NCBI GenBank assembly: GCA_033060915.1
Contig: CM065389.1
Coordinates: 14,457,501 to 14,521,500 of the forward strand
DNA: 64,000 nucleotides
Source of the DNA: Euryodendron excelsum
Taxonomy: Eukaryota > Streptophyta > Magnoliopsida > Ericales > Pentaphylacaceae
Reading direction: 5' to 3'
Part shown: piece after piece, positions 1 through 10,728 of the stretch
How the letters are laid out: the number at the start of each line of letters is the position of its first letter
Position numbering within the stretch: the first letter of the stretch is position 1
Position numbers and translations under genes: made by a program
The notes under the pieces: generated by a model
Told to the model about the DNA's origin: nothing
Seen by the model: the letters and a program-made list of their open reading frames with translations, nothing else
The model's database searches: none

Positions 1-1254
1 AAATATAATTTAAAAAGGCAATAAAAAGTTGATCTAAATGAGAAATAAAATTGAAGTACATTAGAAACTTCTTATATTGACTTCGATCGCAACTTCCTTC
101 CCGTTCTGATTTGAACTGTTGAACACGAAATGTGTGCAATTACGTATGCATAAATATATATATACTAGCAGTGAACTCATGTTATGCATGAACCACAAAT
201 ATAGAATCATAAGTTAATTTTTTAAATAATTCTTTTATATATAAAGAGTTCTATAAAATTGTGAATTCAAAATATGATATTATATGATACAACATTTATA
301 GGATAACTTCTGTCTTGAATGTCATTTGCACTAAACATGTTAACAATATTTTTTTTACTATAATAGCCATAAAGAGAAAAAAATATAGAAAAAACTATTT
401 ATGTACTAACTATTAAGTTACTGATAAGTCACATAATTTATATATTTTTACCATTTAATTATATTATTTAGTTGTTTTGATTTATTTATAATGTTGCTTC
501 TATTACATATTAGGATATTAAAACAAAAAGAAAGAATTTCAACCAAAACAAGAAATAAGTAATTAAAGAATCAAATTTTTTAACAATTCTATTTAAACAA
601 AAAAATTAAAAAAAAAGTCTATCAACCAATAAAAAAAAAGCTATGCAAAGAAGAGCAAGATATATATACATATACATGAAGAGACATAAAAAAGCAAAAA
701 GAAAGAAAAGAAAAAGAAATAAAAAAATAAAACACTACCTAGTTGCACGGACGAGCTGTGGCCGGCCAAGAGTAAAAAAAGGAATATACGATTTCCTATC
801 ATATATCGTCACGTGGATGACGTAGCAGCCGGATGGGAGAGAAGAGTAAAAAAAGCTAAAGAAGAATAATAGTGCTAAAAAAGAGGATAAGAATACAAAG
901 ATTTAGAATACAAAATTTTTAAACTTTATTATTTTTACGTGTCTTGGTTTTATATTTTATTTTTTTAAATTTTAATAATTGTTAATTTAATGAGTGATTA
1001 AGTTTTTATACTAGGTTGAGCATGAAACTTCATGCTTTGTAATGACCAACGAGGAGATACGGTGTATGATGATTTAATTGGGAAAGCGTCATTACTATCT
1101 CATAAATTATTATTTGGATGGAGAAAGGAGCAAAAGAAGAGAAAATGGAACAAAGGTACCCAAATATGACGGCCTTTAGGGAACTATTCTGCATGAATGC
1201 TTTATCTATGGAATGACCAACATTCATTATATGACAATGCAAGAAAAGCATGTA
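1..1254. other. AT-rich intergenic sequence, no gene seen
   Basis: This stretch is AT-rich with long A and T runs and no credible coding sequence; a 60-codon Lys/Arg-rich ORF near 643-825 is a low-complexity artefact. A short GC-richer island near 750-830 contains ACGT cores. From about 1095 to 1250 the sequence resembles blocks near 12.06-12.2 kb and 36.03-36.2 kb, including a shared CCAAATATGA stretch, so it is part of the duplicated flank of the extensin locus. Confidence 0.6.
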
Positions 1255-1259
1255 CCTAC

Positions 1260-1813
1260 TGTTGCAGCAAAAATTAAGAGGGCAATAAAATAAATTTTAA
1301 CCCAATGATTCACTAAGAATACTGGATTCAGAGTCGTCCTATAACTTACTGATTCACAATGAATGTTAAGTTGTAGAGCATCAAACACTCGTTGATTTTC
1401 GTAGAAAATACCAAATGATTGGAAAAATGTAAAATGCACACAAATTTTATTAATCATAAAAGCTATGGTAAAAAGTCTTAAGAAGAGCTTAAATAAGAGG
1501 CACGAAACCCTAGGGCCACAGGACAAACCGGGTAAAAATAAAAAACTAACAAAAGTCCAAAAAATAAGCCCAAAACACAAAACGGGCTAAAAAACATACT
1601 TAAAGGTATTTTTTCGCATTTTTGTAGGCCGGTAAATTATTTTATAATTTTTTTCTTTTTTCGGCTCGTTGCTAGCTTTTCAAAAACATATTATGGCCAA
1701 AAAACAGAGCTACGAGTCAAAACTTATGACTGATTGAAGTTTATCGACCACCGACCGGGGTACAACGCCGCCGCCGCTTCTCAAAGTAATCTTTGACTAT
1801 GCGATCTGCATCA
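1260..1813 (+). mobile_element. ~555-bp solo-LTR-like element, copy 1
   Basis: This 554-bp element begins TGTTGCAGC, ends CTGCATCA and is flanked by a perfect 5-bp target-site duplication, CCTAC, at 1255-1259 and 1814-1818. Homologous copies occur at 6412-6988 (inverted) and 44177-44732, each with its own TSD. TG...CA termini plus a 5-bp TSD are the signature of LTR-retrotransposon integration, and the lack of coding capacity suggests a solo LTR. The first base triplet differs from the TGATGC start of the other copies. The insertion splits a duplicated flank whose intact counterpart is at about 39.17 kb. A very small non-autonomous element (TRIM-like) is the alternative. Confidence 0.8.
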
Positions 1814-1964
1814 CCTACCCTACAATTTGAACCAAATACATGTTTTGATTTCCAAGGACTACTCAATCCTTTTTTCTTTTCCTTTGGGGGTTCCATTCGT
1901 AGGGACCAACTCATTCAATTCAAGGTAGGCAAAAGGAAGAAGCAATATATACTGTAAGCCTATG

Positions 1965-2995
1965 TGTCACGGGTTGCCACTCGTGGCACGTCGGGGGCCG
2001 CGAGGGACCTTGGCGTGGGGCATGTCTGAGCATGATTGGCCGGTGGTATGGCAATCTCGTAATTTGTATTTTTCATATTTATTGGATATATGGATTATGA
2101 CTCCTCGAGGGGGTAGGATATTTCTTTCTATCAGTTTGGAGATGGCTCAAAATGCTATTATAAGGGGGGGCATGGTGTTGACTCTACCACCCCCTGGTGC
2201 TACCGAAAGGGATAGCATTCAAGTGAGTCCCCTAAGGGAGTGAGCGAGACTTGGGGGCCGGCTGTGGCACGTGACTGCAGTCCTCATGCTAGTCAAGGGG
2301 CTACATGGGCGGCATTGTGCCCAGTGGGGCAAATGTTGGCTATTAGCGTCGAGGATGGGGTTGTGGCATTCGCACCCGCTACGCCATAATTATAAAGTGG
2401 TGGGGCTTATGTCCATGACGGATTGGACCTCGGTGTGCACACTTGCATGCCGTGTGTCTCGTGTGCACTTGCGCATTGGGTTCACGCTTGTGCACACGGC
2501 CGCTTGGTTTGGCTAGCATTGGTGTCGCGGGGCACTATGCTGTGGGCTTAACAGTCGCTATTTGGTGGTGCCTTTCCTTGCGGGCAATCTTAACGTGGGG
2601 CGCTAAGAGCTTTAAGGATGGAGGCGTTGTGCCTAACAGGTGATGCTTGGCTGACGCGCGCATGTCTAGTTGCACATGGCCATCTGGCTCGTGGGCCGAA
2701 AGGGACTGGCGCTAAGCATATTGCTTGCCGTGTGTGCGCTCATTTGAGTATGGCGTTGCTATCGCCTATAGCTTGGGTTGCCTTATGGCTTGAGCATCAG
2801 AGGTCCGTGCTTAAAGAGTTATGCGGGGCATTACAGATGGATCCTGGACAAGCGCATAATCTTATGCCTTGGTGTTTGAGTTTGGCGGGACTATTGCTTG
2901 GTGCATAGTCGCCTCACGGGTGTATTCCGCTGCGTATGATCATGGCGGGTCGCATTACTGTCACCATGTGGTGCCCGGCCTGTTTGCCCGTGACA
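1965..2995 (+). repeat. 5' LTR of the 3.8-kb element
   Basis: Begins TGTCACGGG and ends CCCGTGACA, so the termini themselves form a short inverted repeat. It matches 4737-5767 over its full 1031 bp. The ORFs that cross it are not conserved as intact frames between the two LTRs and are treated as chance. Confidence 0.93.
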
Positions 2996-2997
2996 AT

Positions 2998-3009
2998 TGA
3001 TATCAGAGC
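2998..3009 (+). promoter_or_regulatory. Primer binding site, initiator-Met tRNA type
   Basis: The sequence TGATATCAGAGC starts 2 bp after the 5' LTR. It differs at one position from TGGTATCAGAGC, the complement of the 3' end of plant initiator tRNA-Met, the commonest plant LTR-retrotransposon primer. It fixes the plus orientation of the element. Confidence 0.85.
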
Positions 3010-3789
3010 ACTAACCATTCGTGGTGTGCATTAATTGGGTGTTGCTTCTCTTATCCGTGTGGGCATACTCTTCAGTTGTGGTGGACTTCTCCAAGCGGGT
3101 TGTTTGCTTCAGATTGTTGGTTGTCAGGTTTATCGGTGGAGCGAGTTTCATTCCATCTTGTGACGAATGGATGGTGGCCCGAGCTAGCAGTTTTCCAGTC
3201 TATGTGGGCTAAAATCTTATGGTATCAGTGGACTTGGTTGCTGTTTGAACCGCTTTGGTACCTTCTTAAAGTGGCCGCTTCAACAAGCTTTGGACGCGCG
3301 CTCGGTCCTTTGATTGTGGTCGTGGTGCACAGTGCAGCAGGCCTTCTTAAGGATGTGCATGGGACCGACTTTGTAGTGCATAAACGCTTCTGTGTGTCAG
3401 ATCAAATGATTTTGGTGCATAGCTAGTAGTGCTGCTTTGTTAAATTGGTGGGGTATTTCTGCAGTGTGTGAGCTTGTGCGAAAGGACTTGCTTCGTGTTG
3501 TGGGGATTTTCTTACCGTCATTTGACCCTTGAGTTGGCCAAAATCGTTGGCAGCTTTGCTCGTATTATTGCATGGTTACTTTGTTAGCTTCGTGCTTGCT
3601 TAGTGGATTGTGCTCATTTCTGCGCTTGGCTGTTGGCTTTGTGAAGAGCGTGTATTATCTCAAATTTTGGGTGGTTTTGCCTCGTTGTGATACATGTTGG
3701 CTAGTGGATGCCAGGTGACTCAGAGGAGTTCATCGTTGCTAGAGAGCACCGTGTAGCGAGGGTTCATCAAGACATTAAGTACTCCAGCG

Positions 3790-4050
3790 AATTGAGGCAT
3801 TGTGGGCAGACTTCGGGTGAAGATCAGAGGATCAGGCACTGGAGTTGTATCGTAGGCAGACTTTGGGTGAAGATTAGAGGATCAAACACTGAAGCTTTGC
3901 AAACTGATTTCGGGTGAAGGCTGAAGAGCCGAGGTACTGGAACAGTGTGGGCTGATTTCGAGTGAAGGCTAGAGAGCTGAGACACTGAAACAGCATGGGT
4001 TGTCTTCGGGTGAAGGTCTAAGGACTGAGGTACTGGAGCAACATTGTAGG
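3790..4050 (+). repeat. Degenerate ~58-bp tandem repeat inside the 3.8-kb element
   Basis: About four to five diverged units, each holding a core like TTCGGGTGAAG followed by a GAGG/GAGC segment and CACTGGA or TACTGGA. Units differ by several substitutions, so the array is old or was never homogenised. Confidence 0.75.
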
Positions 4051-4722
4051 AACTTTAACAGTTGGAACCGTTTGCCAGTGGGCTGGGTTTACTTTGACAG
4101 TGCAGACGGACTTGCATCCGATGGGAGTGCCGGTCAGATGGGAACTAGTGTGAGACAGAACCACAGGTTGTCGCGAGGGCATCTTTGGGTCGTGCACAGG
4201 GTGAATTCTGATGTCAAGTGAGCTTTTGTGGGTTCATCTGCGGAGTTTGTGTAGAGGGTGCACGCGGAGTGCTCGTCGATGAGGGCATCGACACCTCGAA
4301 GTGGTGGAGGGTGCATGATGGCCAATGCACGTCTTTCTTTTGTGCGCGACGGACAGCGCCTATTCAGGTACATATTGTCGACGGATGGAGCAATATGGTA
4401 CGGGGCACGTGCTCAGAGGAGTTGTGCTTGCTTTATGTGGTGGAAAAGGTGTCTTGTTTTGCTTTGCTGAGTTCAGCATGGGAGTCTGGGCGAACCTTTG
4501 CTTCGAGTAGCTGTGGGGGTAGATTTGGTGGCGACCAGATTTGTAGGCAATCAGCACGGAGGTGTTGGTCTGCGAGAAGTGGTGGCAACTCATCGTGGGG
4601 GCATATGAGCACTACTGCATTCAGCGTTATGCTTTGCATCAACAGGGGCATTGATCGTTCGAGTTGTGGCGAGTGCCAGAAGTTGGCACTGGGCTTTGGC
4701 ATCATCGAGGACGATGATGGTT

Positions 4723-4736
4723 GAAGTGGTGGAGAA
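4723..4736 (+). promoter_or_regulatory. Polypurine tract of the 3.8-kb element
   Basis: GAAGTGGTGGAGAA directly abuts the 3' LTR. It is purine-rich with two T interruptions and is the expected plus-strand priming site for reverse transcription. Confidence 0.7.
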
Positions 4737-5767
4737 TGTTACGGGTTGCCACCCGTGGCACGTCGAGGGCCGCGAGGGACCTTGGCGTGGGGCATGTCTG
4801 AGCATGATTGGCCGGTGGCATGGCAATCTCGTAATTTGTATTTTTCATATTTATTGGATATATGGATTATGACTCCTCGAGGGGGTAGGATGTTTCTTCC
4901 TATCAGTTTGGAGATAGCTCAGAATGCTATTATAAGGGGGGGCATGGTGTTGACTCTACCACCCCCTGGTGCTACCGAAAGGGATAGCATTCAAGTGAGT
5001 CCCCCAAGGGAGTGGGCGAGACTTGGGGACCTGCTGTGGCACGTGGCTGCAGTCCTCATGCTAGTCAAGGGGCTACATGGGCGGCATTGTGCCTGGTGGG
5101 GTAAATGTTGGCCATTAGCGTCGAGGATGGGGTTGTGGCATTCGCACCCGCTACGCCATAATTATAAAGTGGTGGGGCTTATGTCTATGACGGATTGGAC
5201 CTCGGTGTGCACACTTGCACGCCGTGTGTCTCGTGTGCACTTGCGCATTGGGTTCACGCTTATGCACACAGCTGCTTGGTTTGGCTAGCATTGGTGTCGC
5301 GGGGCACTATGCTGTGGGCTTAACAGTCGCTATTCAGTGGTGCCTTTCCTTGCGGGCAACCTTGACGTGGGGCGCTAAAAGCTTCAAGGATGGAGGCTTT
5401 GTACCTAACAGGTGATGCTTGGCTGACGCGCGCATGTCTAGTTGCACATGGCCATCTGGCTCGTGGGCCGAGAGAGACTGACGCTAAGCACATTGCTTGC
5501 CATGTGTGCGCGCATTTGAGTATGGCGTTGCTATCGCCTATAACTTGGGTTGCCTTATGGCTTGAGCATCAAAGGTCCGTGCTTAAAGAGTTATGCGGGG
5601 CATTACGGATGGATTCTGGACAAGCGCATAATCTTATGCCTTGGTGTTTGAGTTTGGCGGGACTATTGCTTGGTGCATAGTCGTCTCACGGGTGTATTCC
5701 GCTGCGTATGATCATGGCGGGTCGCATTACTGTCACTGTGTGGTGCCCGGCCTGCTAGCCCGTGACA
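4737..5767 (+). repeat. 3' LTR of the 3.8-kb element
   Basis: Begins TGTTACGGG (one C-to-T change from the 5' LTR) and ends CCCGTGACA, followed by the CTATG target duplication. It is collinear with the 5' LTR without gaps. An apparent 180-codon frame at 4746-5288 is closed by a stop in the 5' LTR copy and is not considered a gene. Confidence 0.93.
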
Positions 5768-5772
5768 CTATG

Positions 5773-6406
5773 GAATGAGAATTTGTCAGCATATATAACT
5801 ACTGGACACTGTTCAAGAAACCTTAAAAGAGAGAAAAAGGACAACATTTTTTTCTTTTTGTTTCCTGAAAACATGTAGAGCTAAAAAGCACATATATAGA
5901 TACGCAACATGGACACGATTCAATATGATACGATGATTTTTAAAAAATGTAGGACACAATACAGCGGAGACATGATAAAATTATGTATTTTTATATATAT
6001 TTAAATGTCATACATAAGAATATTTTACTCAAAGATAATTTAAAAAGTTGTATAATAACAATGATTAAAATTAATAACCATGTATTCTAAAGTTTCAACA
6101 TTAATTTAGGAATAAAATCATATTATTTTTATTTTATAATTAGAACCCAAGTTATTTTTTTTCCGAACTTACAATGTGTTTCATTTGAGTCTAAGTGAGT
6201 GATATGGGTAATAATGTGATGGAAATGTGTGTCCTTCCAAATGCCTGAAACGTATCCAATTTAAAAAATAATAATAAAATAATATGATACGTTTTTTATG
6301 CGTGCCTAACACTTATCAAGAAGTGTCGCGTTCAATATGGTGTTCGACATGGACACAGATACGAACCTTTCTTAGATGTATCAATACTTGTTAAATGTAA
6401 GATTGG
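5773..6406. other. Non-coding flank with an AT-rich insertion
   Basis: 5773-5875 continues the duplicated flank interrupted by the 3.8-kb element; the same sequence is at about 39.34 and 40.58 kb. The next ~530 bp, to about 6406, are absent from those copies, where the text jumps to the block that here resumes at 6989. This AT-rich insert contains GGACAC and GATACG motifs near both ends in loosely inverted arrangement. I could not define its termini or a target duplication. Confidence 0.5.
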
Positions 6407-6411
6407 AGAGT

Positions 6412-6988
6412 TGATGCGGATCGTATAGTTGACGAATACTTGGAGACGCGGAGGCGGCGATATACCCGGGCCGGTGGTCGGTAACCTTCAATCGACCGTA
6501 ACTTTTGACTCGTAACTCCGTTTCGCCATTATAATATGTTGTTGAAAAGGTATCGACGAGCCGGAGAAAGGGGAAAATATAAAATGATTTTTCGGCCTAG
6601 AAAATCACTAAAAAATGCTTCTAAGTGTGAGTTTGGCCGGTTTTGTTTTTTTGAGCTTATTTTGCTTTGGGCTTTTGTTTTTTTTTATTTATTTATTAAT
6701 CCGGTTTGTCCCGGGCCTAGGGTTTCGTGTCGCATATTTATAGTCGTGTTAAGACACTTTTCAATAGCTTTCGAAATTTAATAAAAATTGTGCTTGAAAA
6801 TTGCATTTTTCCCAATCGTTCGGTATTCTTGCGAATTAACGAACGCTTGATGCCTTTGAATCTGTAGTTCGTGGTGATCTCACAGATTGAAAGAAGAATT
6901 TTATTCCGACATTCTTGACGAATCAACATAGTAGAATTGAATCCCTTACGTTTTTTTTTAAGTTCCGCTGCATCATTCCGCTGCATCA
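6412..6988 (-). mobile_element. ~555-bp solo-LTR-like element, copy 2 (inverted)
   Basis: Plus-strand start TGATGCGGATCG, end CCGCTGCATCA, flanked by a perfect TSD AGAGT at 6407-6411 and 6989-6993. It is the reverse complement of the copies at 1260 and 44177. It is slightly longer because its right terminus carries a 13-bp tandem duplication of the end sequence (TTCCGCTGCATCA twice). The termini form a short inverted repeat, TGATGC/GCATCA. Confidence 0.85.
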
Positions 6989-7173
6989 AGAGTCAGTGAG
7001 GTTTTGTCCCTTCATTTTGGCTTCCTCGAGTTCTCTTGTCTTGCGCCTTGTTTTCTGGGTCAAAGTGGCATATTCAAGTGAAGAGGTCTACCACATTGAA
7101 CCAGCCTACTTGTATTCACAAAACCCGTTTTCTCATTTAGTGTCTTGATATTCATATACTTTGCGTTTGTACG

Positions 7174-7445
7174 CAGTGACGGGACCCAAGATTTCGGGTG
7201 AGGGCGGCCAAAAATTTTTTGTTTTCCATTGAAAGGAGGGTTAAAAAATTTTTTTAAATTTTTTAAAGATCAATACACTATATAGTACTTTAAATATTTA
7301 AAAATTTAAGAAAGATAAGAGAAATTTAATAACTTTTGGAAGAGCAAACATTGTATTCTAAATATTTAAAAATTTATACTATATAAATGAATATTTCTAA
7401 ACTTTGGAAGGTCGTGGCTCCTGCCCGTCCCTCCGTTCCCCTTTG
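7174..7445. mobile_element. hAT-like MITE candidate
   Basis: This 272-bp insertion starts CAGTGACGGGACC and ends with CCGTTCCCCTTTG. It is bordered by an 8-bp near-perfect target duplication, TTTGTACG (7166-7173) and TTTGTATG (7446-7453). The homologous flanks at 39.77 and 41.04 kb read through without it, giving an empty site. An 8-bp TSD and CA-rich ends are typical of hAT superfamily MITEs. The terminal inverted repeat is imperfect (GACGGG shared), so the family assignment is tentative. Confidence 0.6.
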
Positions 7446-7453
7446 TTTGTATG

Positions 7454-10430
7454 TATACATTGAATCACATACAGGACAAAGTGACAAATATAATCTTTCA
7501 ATGGATGTATGCGTTCATAACACATTTGTCATAAGAATACAGTGACTTGAAAATGGACCTATCAATGGAAATTTCATTTCCAAGTATTTGCATACAAATA
7601 AAATTTCAACAATATCCTCTCGCGCGGAAAACAACTTTTGCAAAAGCACAATTTCTCACAAGGTGAGGTCGACTCAGAGAGAAATTATTCAAGATTTTAT
7701 ATGTGGGGAAATTCAATCATTGAAAGGATAATCTTATTTGGTTTGAGAAAATATTCACATTGAACAGGTAAAGTGCCCCATTTCCACAAACAGGCTTTCC
7801 AAACTTCCAATAATTAATTTCAAGATGTGTCCCAGCCATACCCGAAAACAAAAAAATAAAAATAGAAAACAAAATTGTGTCCCATCAGAAAACAATCTAA
7901 AATATGTGTTTGTCAAACTTTTGCAAGCTTGTATGACTTTCATTTGCATGGACCCCCACAGCTCTGGTTGAGAATCGAGACTCCACAAAATTACCAAAAA
8001 CCAACTACGTTTCTAACATTTTTTTAAATTGGCAAAGATGACTAATCTATACACGATCAACTTTCATGGATTTTAATACTTGACAGCCGATTAACTTGGC
8101 AGCAATCGCCAACTAGTATATATATATACAAAGACAAATGAATAAATAAATAAATATATGCTTGTGCGTGGCTGAATTTGGATACAGCTGGAAATGCAGT
8201 GATCATCAGAAGGATTCCTAACGTATTTTACAAGGTTGCATTCTAGACCTCTCGATCGCATGCTTGACTCTTTAAACACTTGGTTTTCAATCTGCAAATT
8301 GACAGATGTCTACCTAGCTAGCTCATTAAATTATCAATTGGAATTTTCAGCTCGATTTTTGAAGATGTCACTTGGCCAAAATTCTTAATCAAAAGTCTTG
8401 TGATGAAGTTAATTAAAAAAATCTGAGTTCAGCTTGAACCACTGAACTTTTAATGGTTCTTGAAGCTAGGAACAGCTTGGTCTATGCAAATGTGTCCATC
8501 CCCCATGAATATGATGCAATAATCTTAAATAAAGTTGCACTAAAGCTTTGACTTGGTTAATCTATCTTGGGACCGGCATAGAGACCTCCAATTTAAATTT
8601 TGATTTGAACCAATTAAATTGAACAAGATAACATTTTCGGATGTGTTGATTTATAAACTACGAAGTGATTAATGGGTAGGTGTGACCAGGTTTTGGGGCT
8701 AAGTTCCAACTACCACGAATAGACTCAAGGCCAAGATTTATTTGTAAGCCTACCTGCAAAAAGAGTGGCCGCCCAAGTTACAATAAATATATTTCACCAA
8801 TTCATTAATTTAAAAAATACTTTATTAAAGAGTTTTTGGTGTTGCTTTTTCGAAGAAGTTAAGAGTTTTTCCAACCATTGTCACATATAATGAAAGCATT
8901 GATGTGAACACGGATTCATTGTCAGAGCACAATCTATTTAGAGGAATTTCCTAAGTCCTCCCGGTGCTAATGCTATCAGCTTGGAGCTAACCTAAAAAAT
9001 TTTATTTTGTCCTGTAGTTTTACAGGTATTCTCCAATTTACCCCTTCAAATTTATAAAAACTCCATTTTTACCTATAATTTAGAAATGTTTTTTTTTAAA
9101 TTATTCCCCTAAAAATTGTAATACGCTATTATATCATTATTTTGCTTTGAAAATTATTTATACGTAATAAATACGTTAATATACATTATATATAAAGTCA
9201 AAATTTGGTTACAAAAAGAATTTTCTAAAATTGTGATTAACTGCTACCCTTCCTGCATGAATTGTTTGGTTGTGCTACTAAGTGCTATGAAGCTAACTGT
9301 TGCAACTTAAAATGCAGCAATAAAATACTACACTTGTTGTCTTCGTCGTGCCTTTAAATTACCCATCTACTAAATAAACCTAAGTGAAAATTCAATAAAC
9401 ATGCACACAATAAAGTGGGGAATTTTGGCGGATTACTTTTATCCAAGTTTTTTTTTTTGGTCCTTAATTCTTGGCTTGTTCAACACCTAACACCGTCTCT
9501 CTCTTTCCGACACGTAAAAGTATTGCGGAGAATTCAGACAATATCAGCCCAACATACTGTTAAAGGCATTACGTTGTTGTTAATTACATGCTGACTTTGA
9601 TGTTTACTCCTTCATTAAGTCAGGGGTGCATTTGATCAGATGGATCTACACAAACATCTAAACAAATCCTAAGGTTGCTCATGGATATATGTATGTATAT
9701 ACATATACATAATGATTGAAACTATTGCCCCAAAAAGTTGCCATCCCTGTGTCTCTGCGGGCCGTGTTACAACCCCATTTCAATTGAATTAGTGCAGTTG
9801 GTTTTTTTCTTTTTTCATTTTATTAAGTAGGTGTTCGGGTCAATTTGCGTACACCTTGATTAATTTTGGAGCTTGTATAGTTCTTCCGTTCAATACAAAC
9901 TAGATAATTACCAAGTCAAAGGTCTTGAAAGTGACCTCAAAGAGTTGATAATACTTAAGAGATTTCAAAAATAATACCTTAAAGGGAGCAGACCGCAAAC
10001 CCAAAACCTTAACCACCAGTTAATTAGTGTATTTGTTGATCATACATATGAATAGACAGGGTATATAAGTTCAATTTATTTTTTAAGTACACAAAACAAT
10101 TGTAAAGACTCTAAACAAAACAAACTCCACATCAGTTGTATGACTCAAGTAAAACAAAAATATGACAAAGGATGAAACATTTCACAGAAGAGAAATTTGA
10201 GAAATACTTTAAATTTATTATATAAATGACCCCTGCACTGGTCAAGAGGTTAAAAAACTTCAAACACAAACGGATCGGTCTAACGCACATACAAAGGTGC
10301 ATGGACCAGTGCGATACTAAAACAATCAAACTACACCAAAATAATAAAATCATCCTTTCTCTTGGATTATCATTATTCTTCTTCTTCCACTTTTATTCTC
10401 TCTCTCTGAAAAGCTCTGCAACACTATTTC
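7454..10430. other. Duplicated extensin 3' flank, no other gene seen
   Basis: About 3 kb of AT-rich non-coding sequence downstream of the extensin gene. Long stretches match 43.3-46.8 kb and 62.88-63.27 kb in the same order. Examples are the block around 7860-7960 against 43920-44010, and 9290-9440 against 46440-46590. No ORF is conserved between the two copies beyond chance length, which argues against a second gene in the duplicated unit. Confidence 0.65.
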
Positions 10431-10436
10431 TTTATT
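10431..10436 (-). promoter_or_regulatory. Poly(A) signal candidate of the extensin gene
   Basis: AATAAA on the minus strand in the inferred terminal exon about 20 nt after the splice acceptor. The same hexamer and surroundings are present at 63271-63276 in the second copy. A further AATAAA lies about 40 nt downstream at 10392-10397. Confidence 0.5.
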
Positions 10437-10452
10437 GCGATGCTCTCCTATC

Positions 10453-10705
10453 CTGCAAGAATATAATAGCTTTCTGTCATTGGACTATGTGGTACACATT
10501 TAAAATAAATAAATAAAAAGAACAATTAGTTGTTATACCATTGATTATGCATTTATAGCGTAACGAATCAAGAAGTTCCGAGATAAGTAATAGTAGTACA
10601 GTACCCGTTTCATAGATTGACTGGGCAATATCTAGTTTGGTTGATGGGTGATTGGACTGTTACAATGGTGATATGTAAGGAACTTAAATTTCAGCTTGAG
10701 CTTAC
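10453..10705 (-). other. Predicted 3'UTR intron of the extensin gene
   Basis: Reading the minus strand, 23 nt after the TAA stop there is a strong donor, CCAAG followed by GTAAGCT, and 253 nt later an acceptor TTCTTGCAG followed by GATAGG. The second gene copy conserves both sites (donor at 63542, acceptor at 63293, intron 250 bp). Introns just after the stop codon are known in several plant extensin genes. The splice itself is inferred. Confidence 0.65.
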
Positions 10706-10728
10706 CTTGGAACGATCGAATTCATTGC

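Larger units (their letters stand above)
2996..4736 (+). other. Internal region of the 3.8-kb element, no recognisable gene
   Basis: The 1.74-kb internal domain has several short ORFs, the longest 168 codons at 4218-4724, but none shows a retroelement domain, nucleic-acid-binding knuckle or other known motif. Overlapping ORFs on both strands are expected because the region is GC-rich and stop-poor. The middle part carries a degenerate tandem repeat (3790-4050). A non-coding, packaging-competent RNA domain is the simplest reading. Confidence 0.7.
1965..5767 (+). mobile_element. Complete non-autonomous LTR retrotransposon (3.8 kb)
   Basis: Two direct 1031-bp LTRs (1965-2995 and 4737-5767) flank a 1741-bp internal region. 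The whole element is bordered by a perfect 5-bp TSD, CTATG, at 1960-1964 and 5768-5772. A PBS lies 2 bp inside the 5' LTR and a purine-rich tract abuts the 3' LTR. Neither strand of the internal region encodes recognisable gag, protease, reverse transcriptase or integrase, so the element must depend on proteins from another element. By eye the LTRs differ at about 45 of 1031 positions with no indels, mostly transitions. The element is distinctly GC-richer than its surroundings. The superfamily cannot be assigned without pol. Confidence 0.93.

Noticed and set aside
643..825. 60-codon Lys/Arg-rich ORF
   Set aside because: Low-complexity A-rich sequence, no conserved context.
4218..4724. 168-codon ORF in the internal region of the 3.8-kb element
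   Set aside because: No recognisable domain; overlapping ORFs in other frames are of similar quality.
4746..5288. 180-codon ORF in the 3' LTR
   Set aside because: The same frame is stopped in the 5' LTR copy, there is no known domain, and the GC-rich sequence gives long chance frames on several strands.
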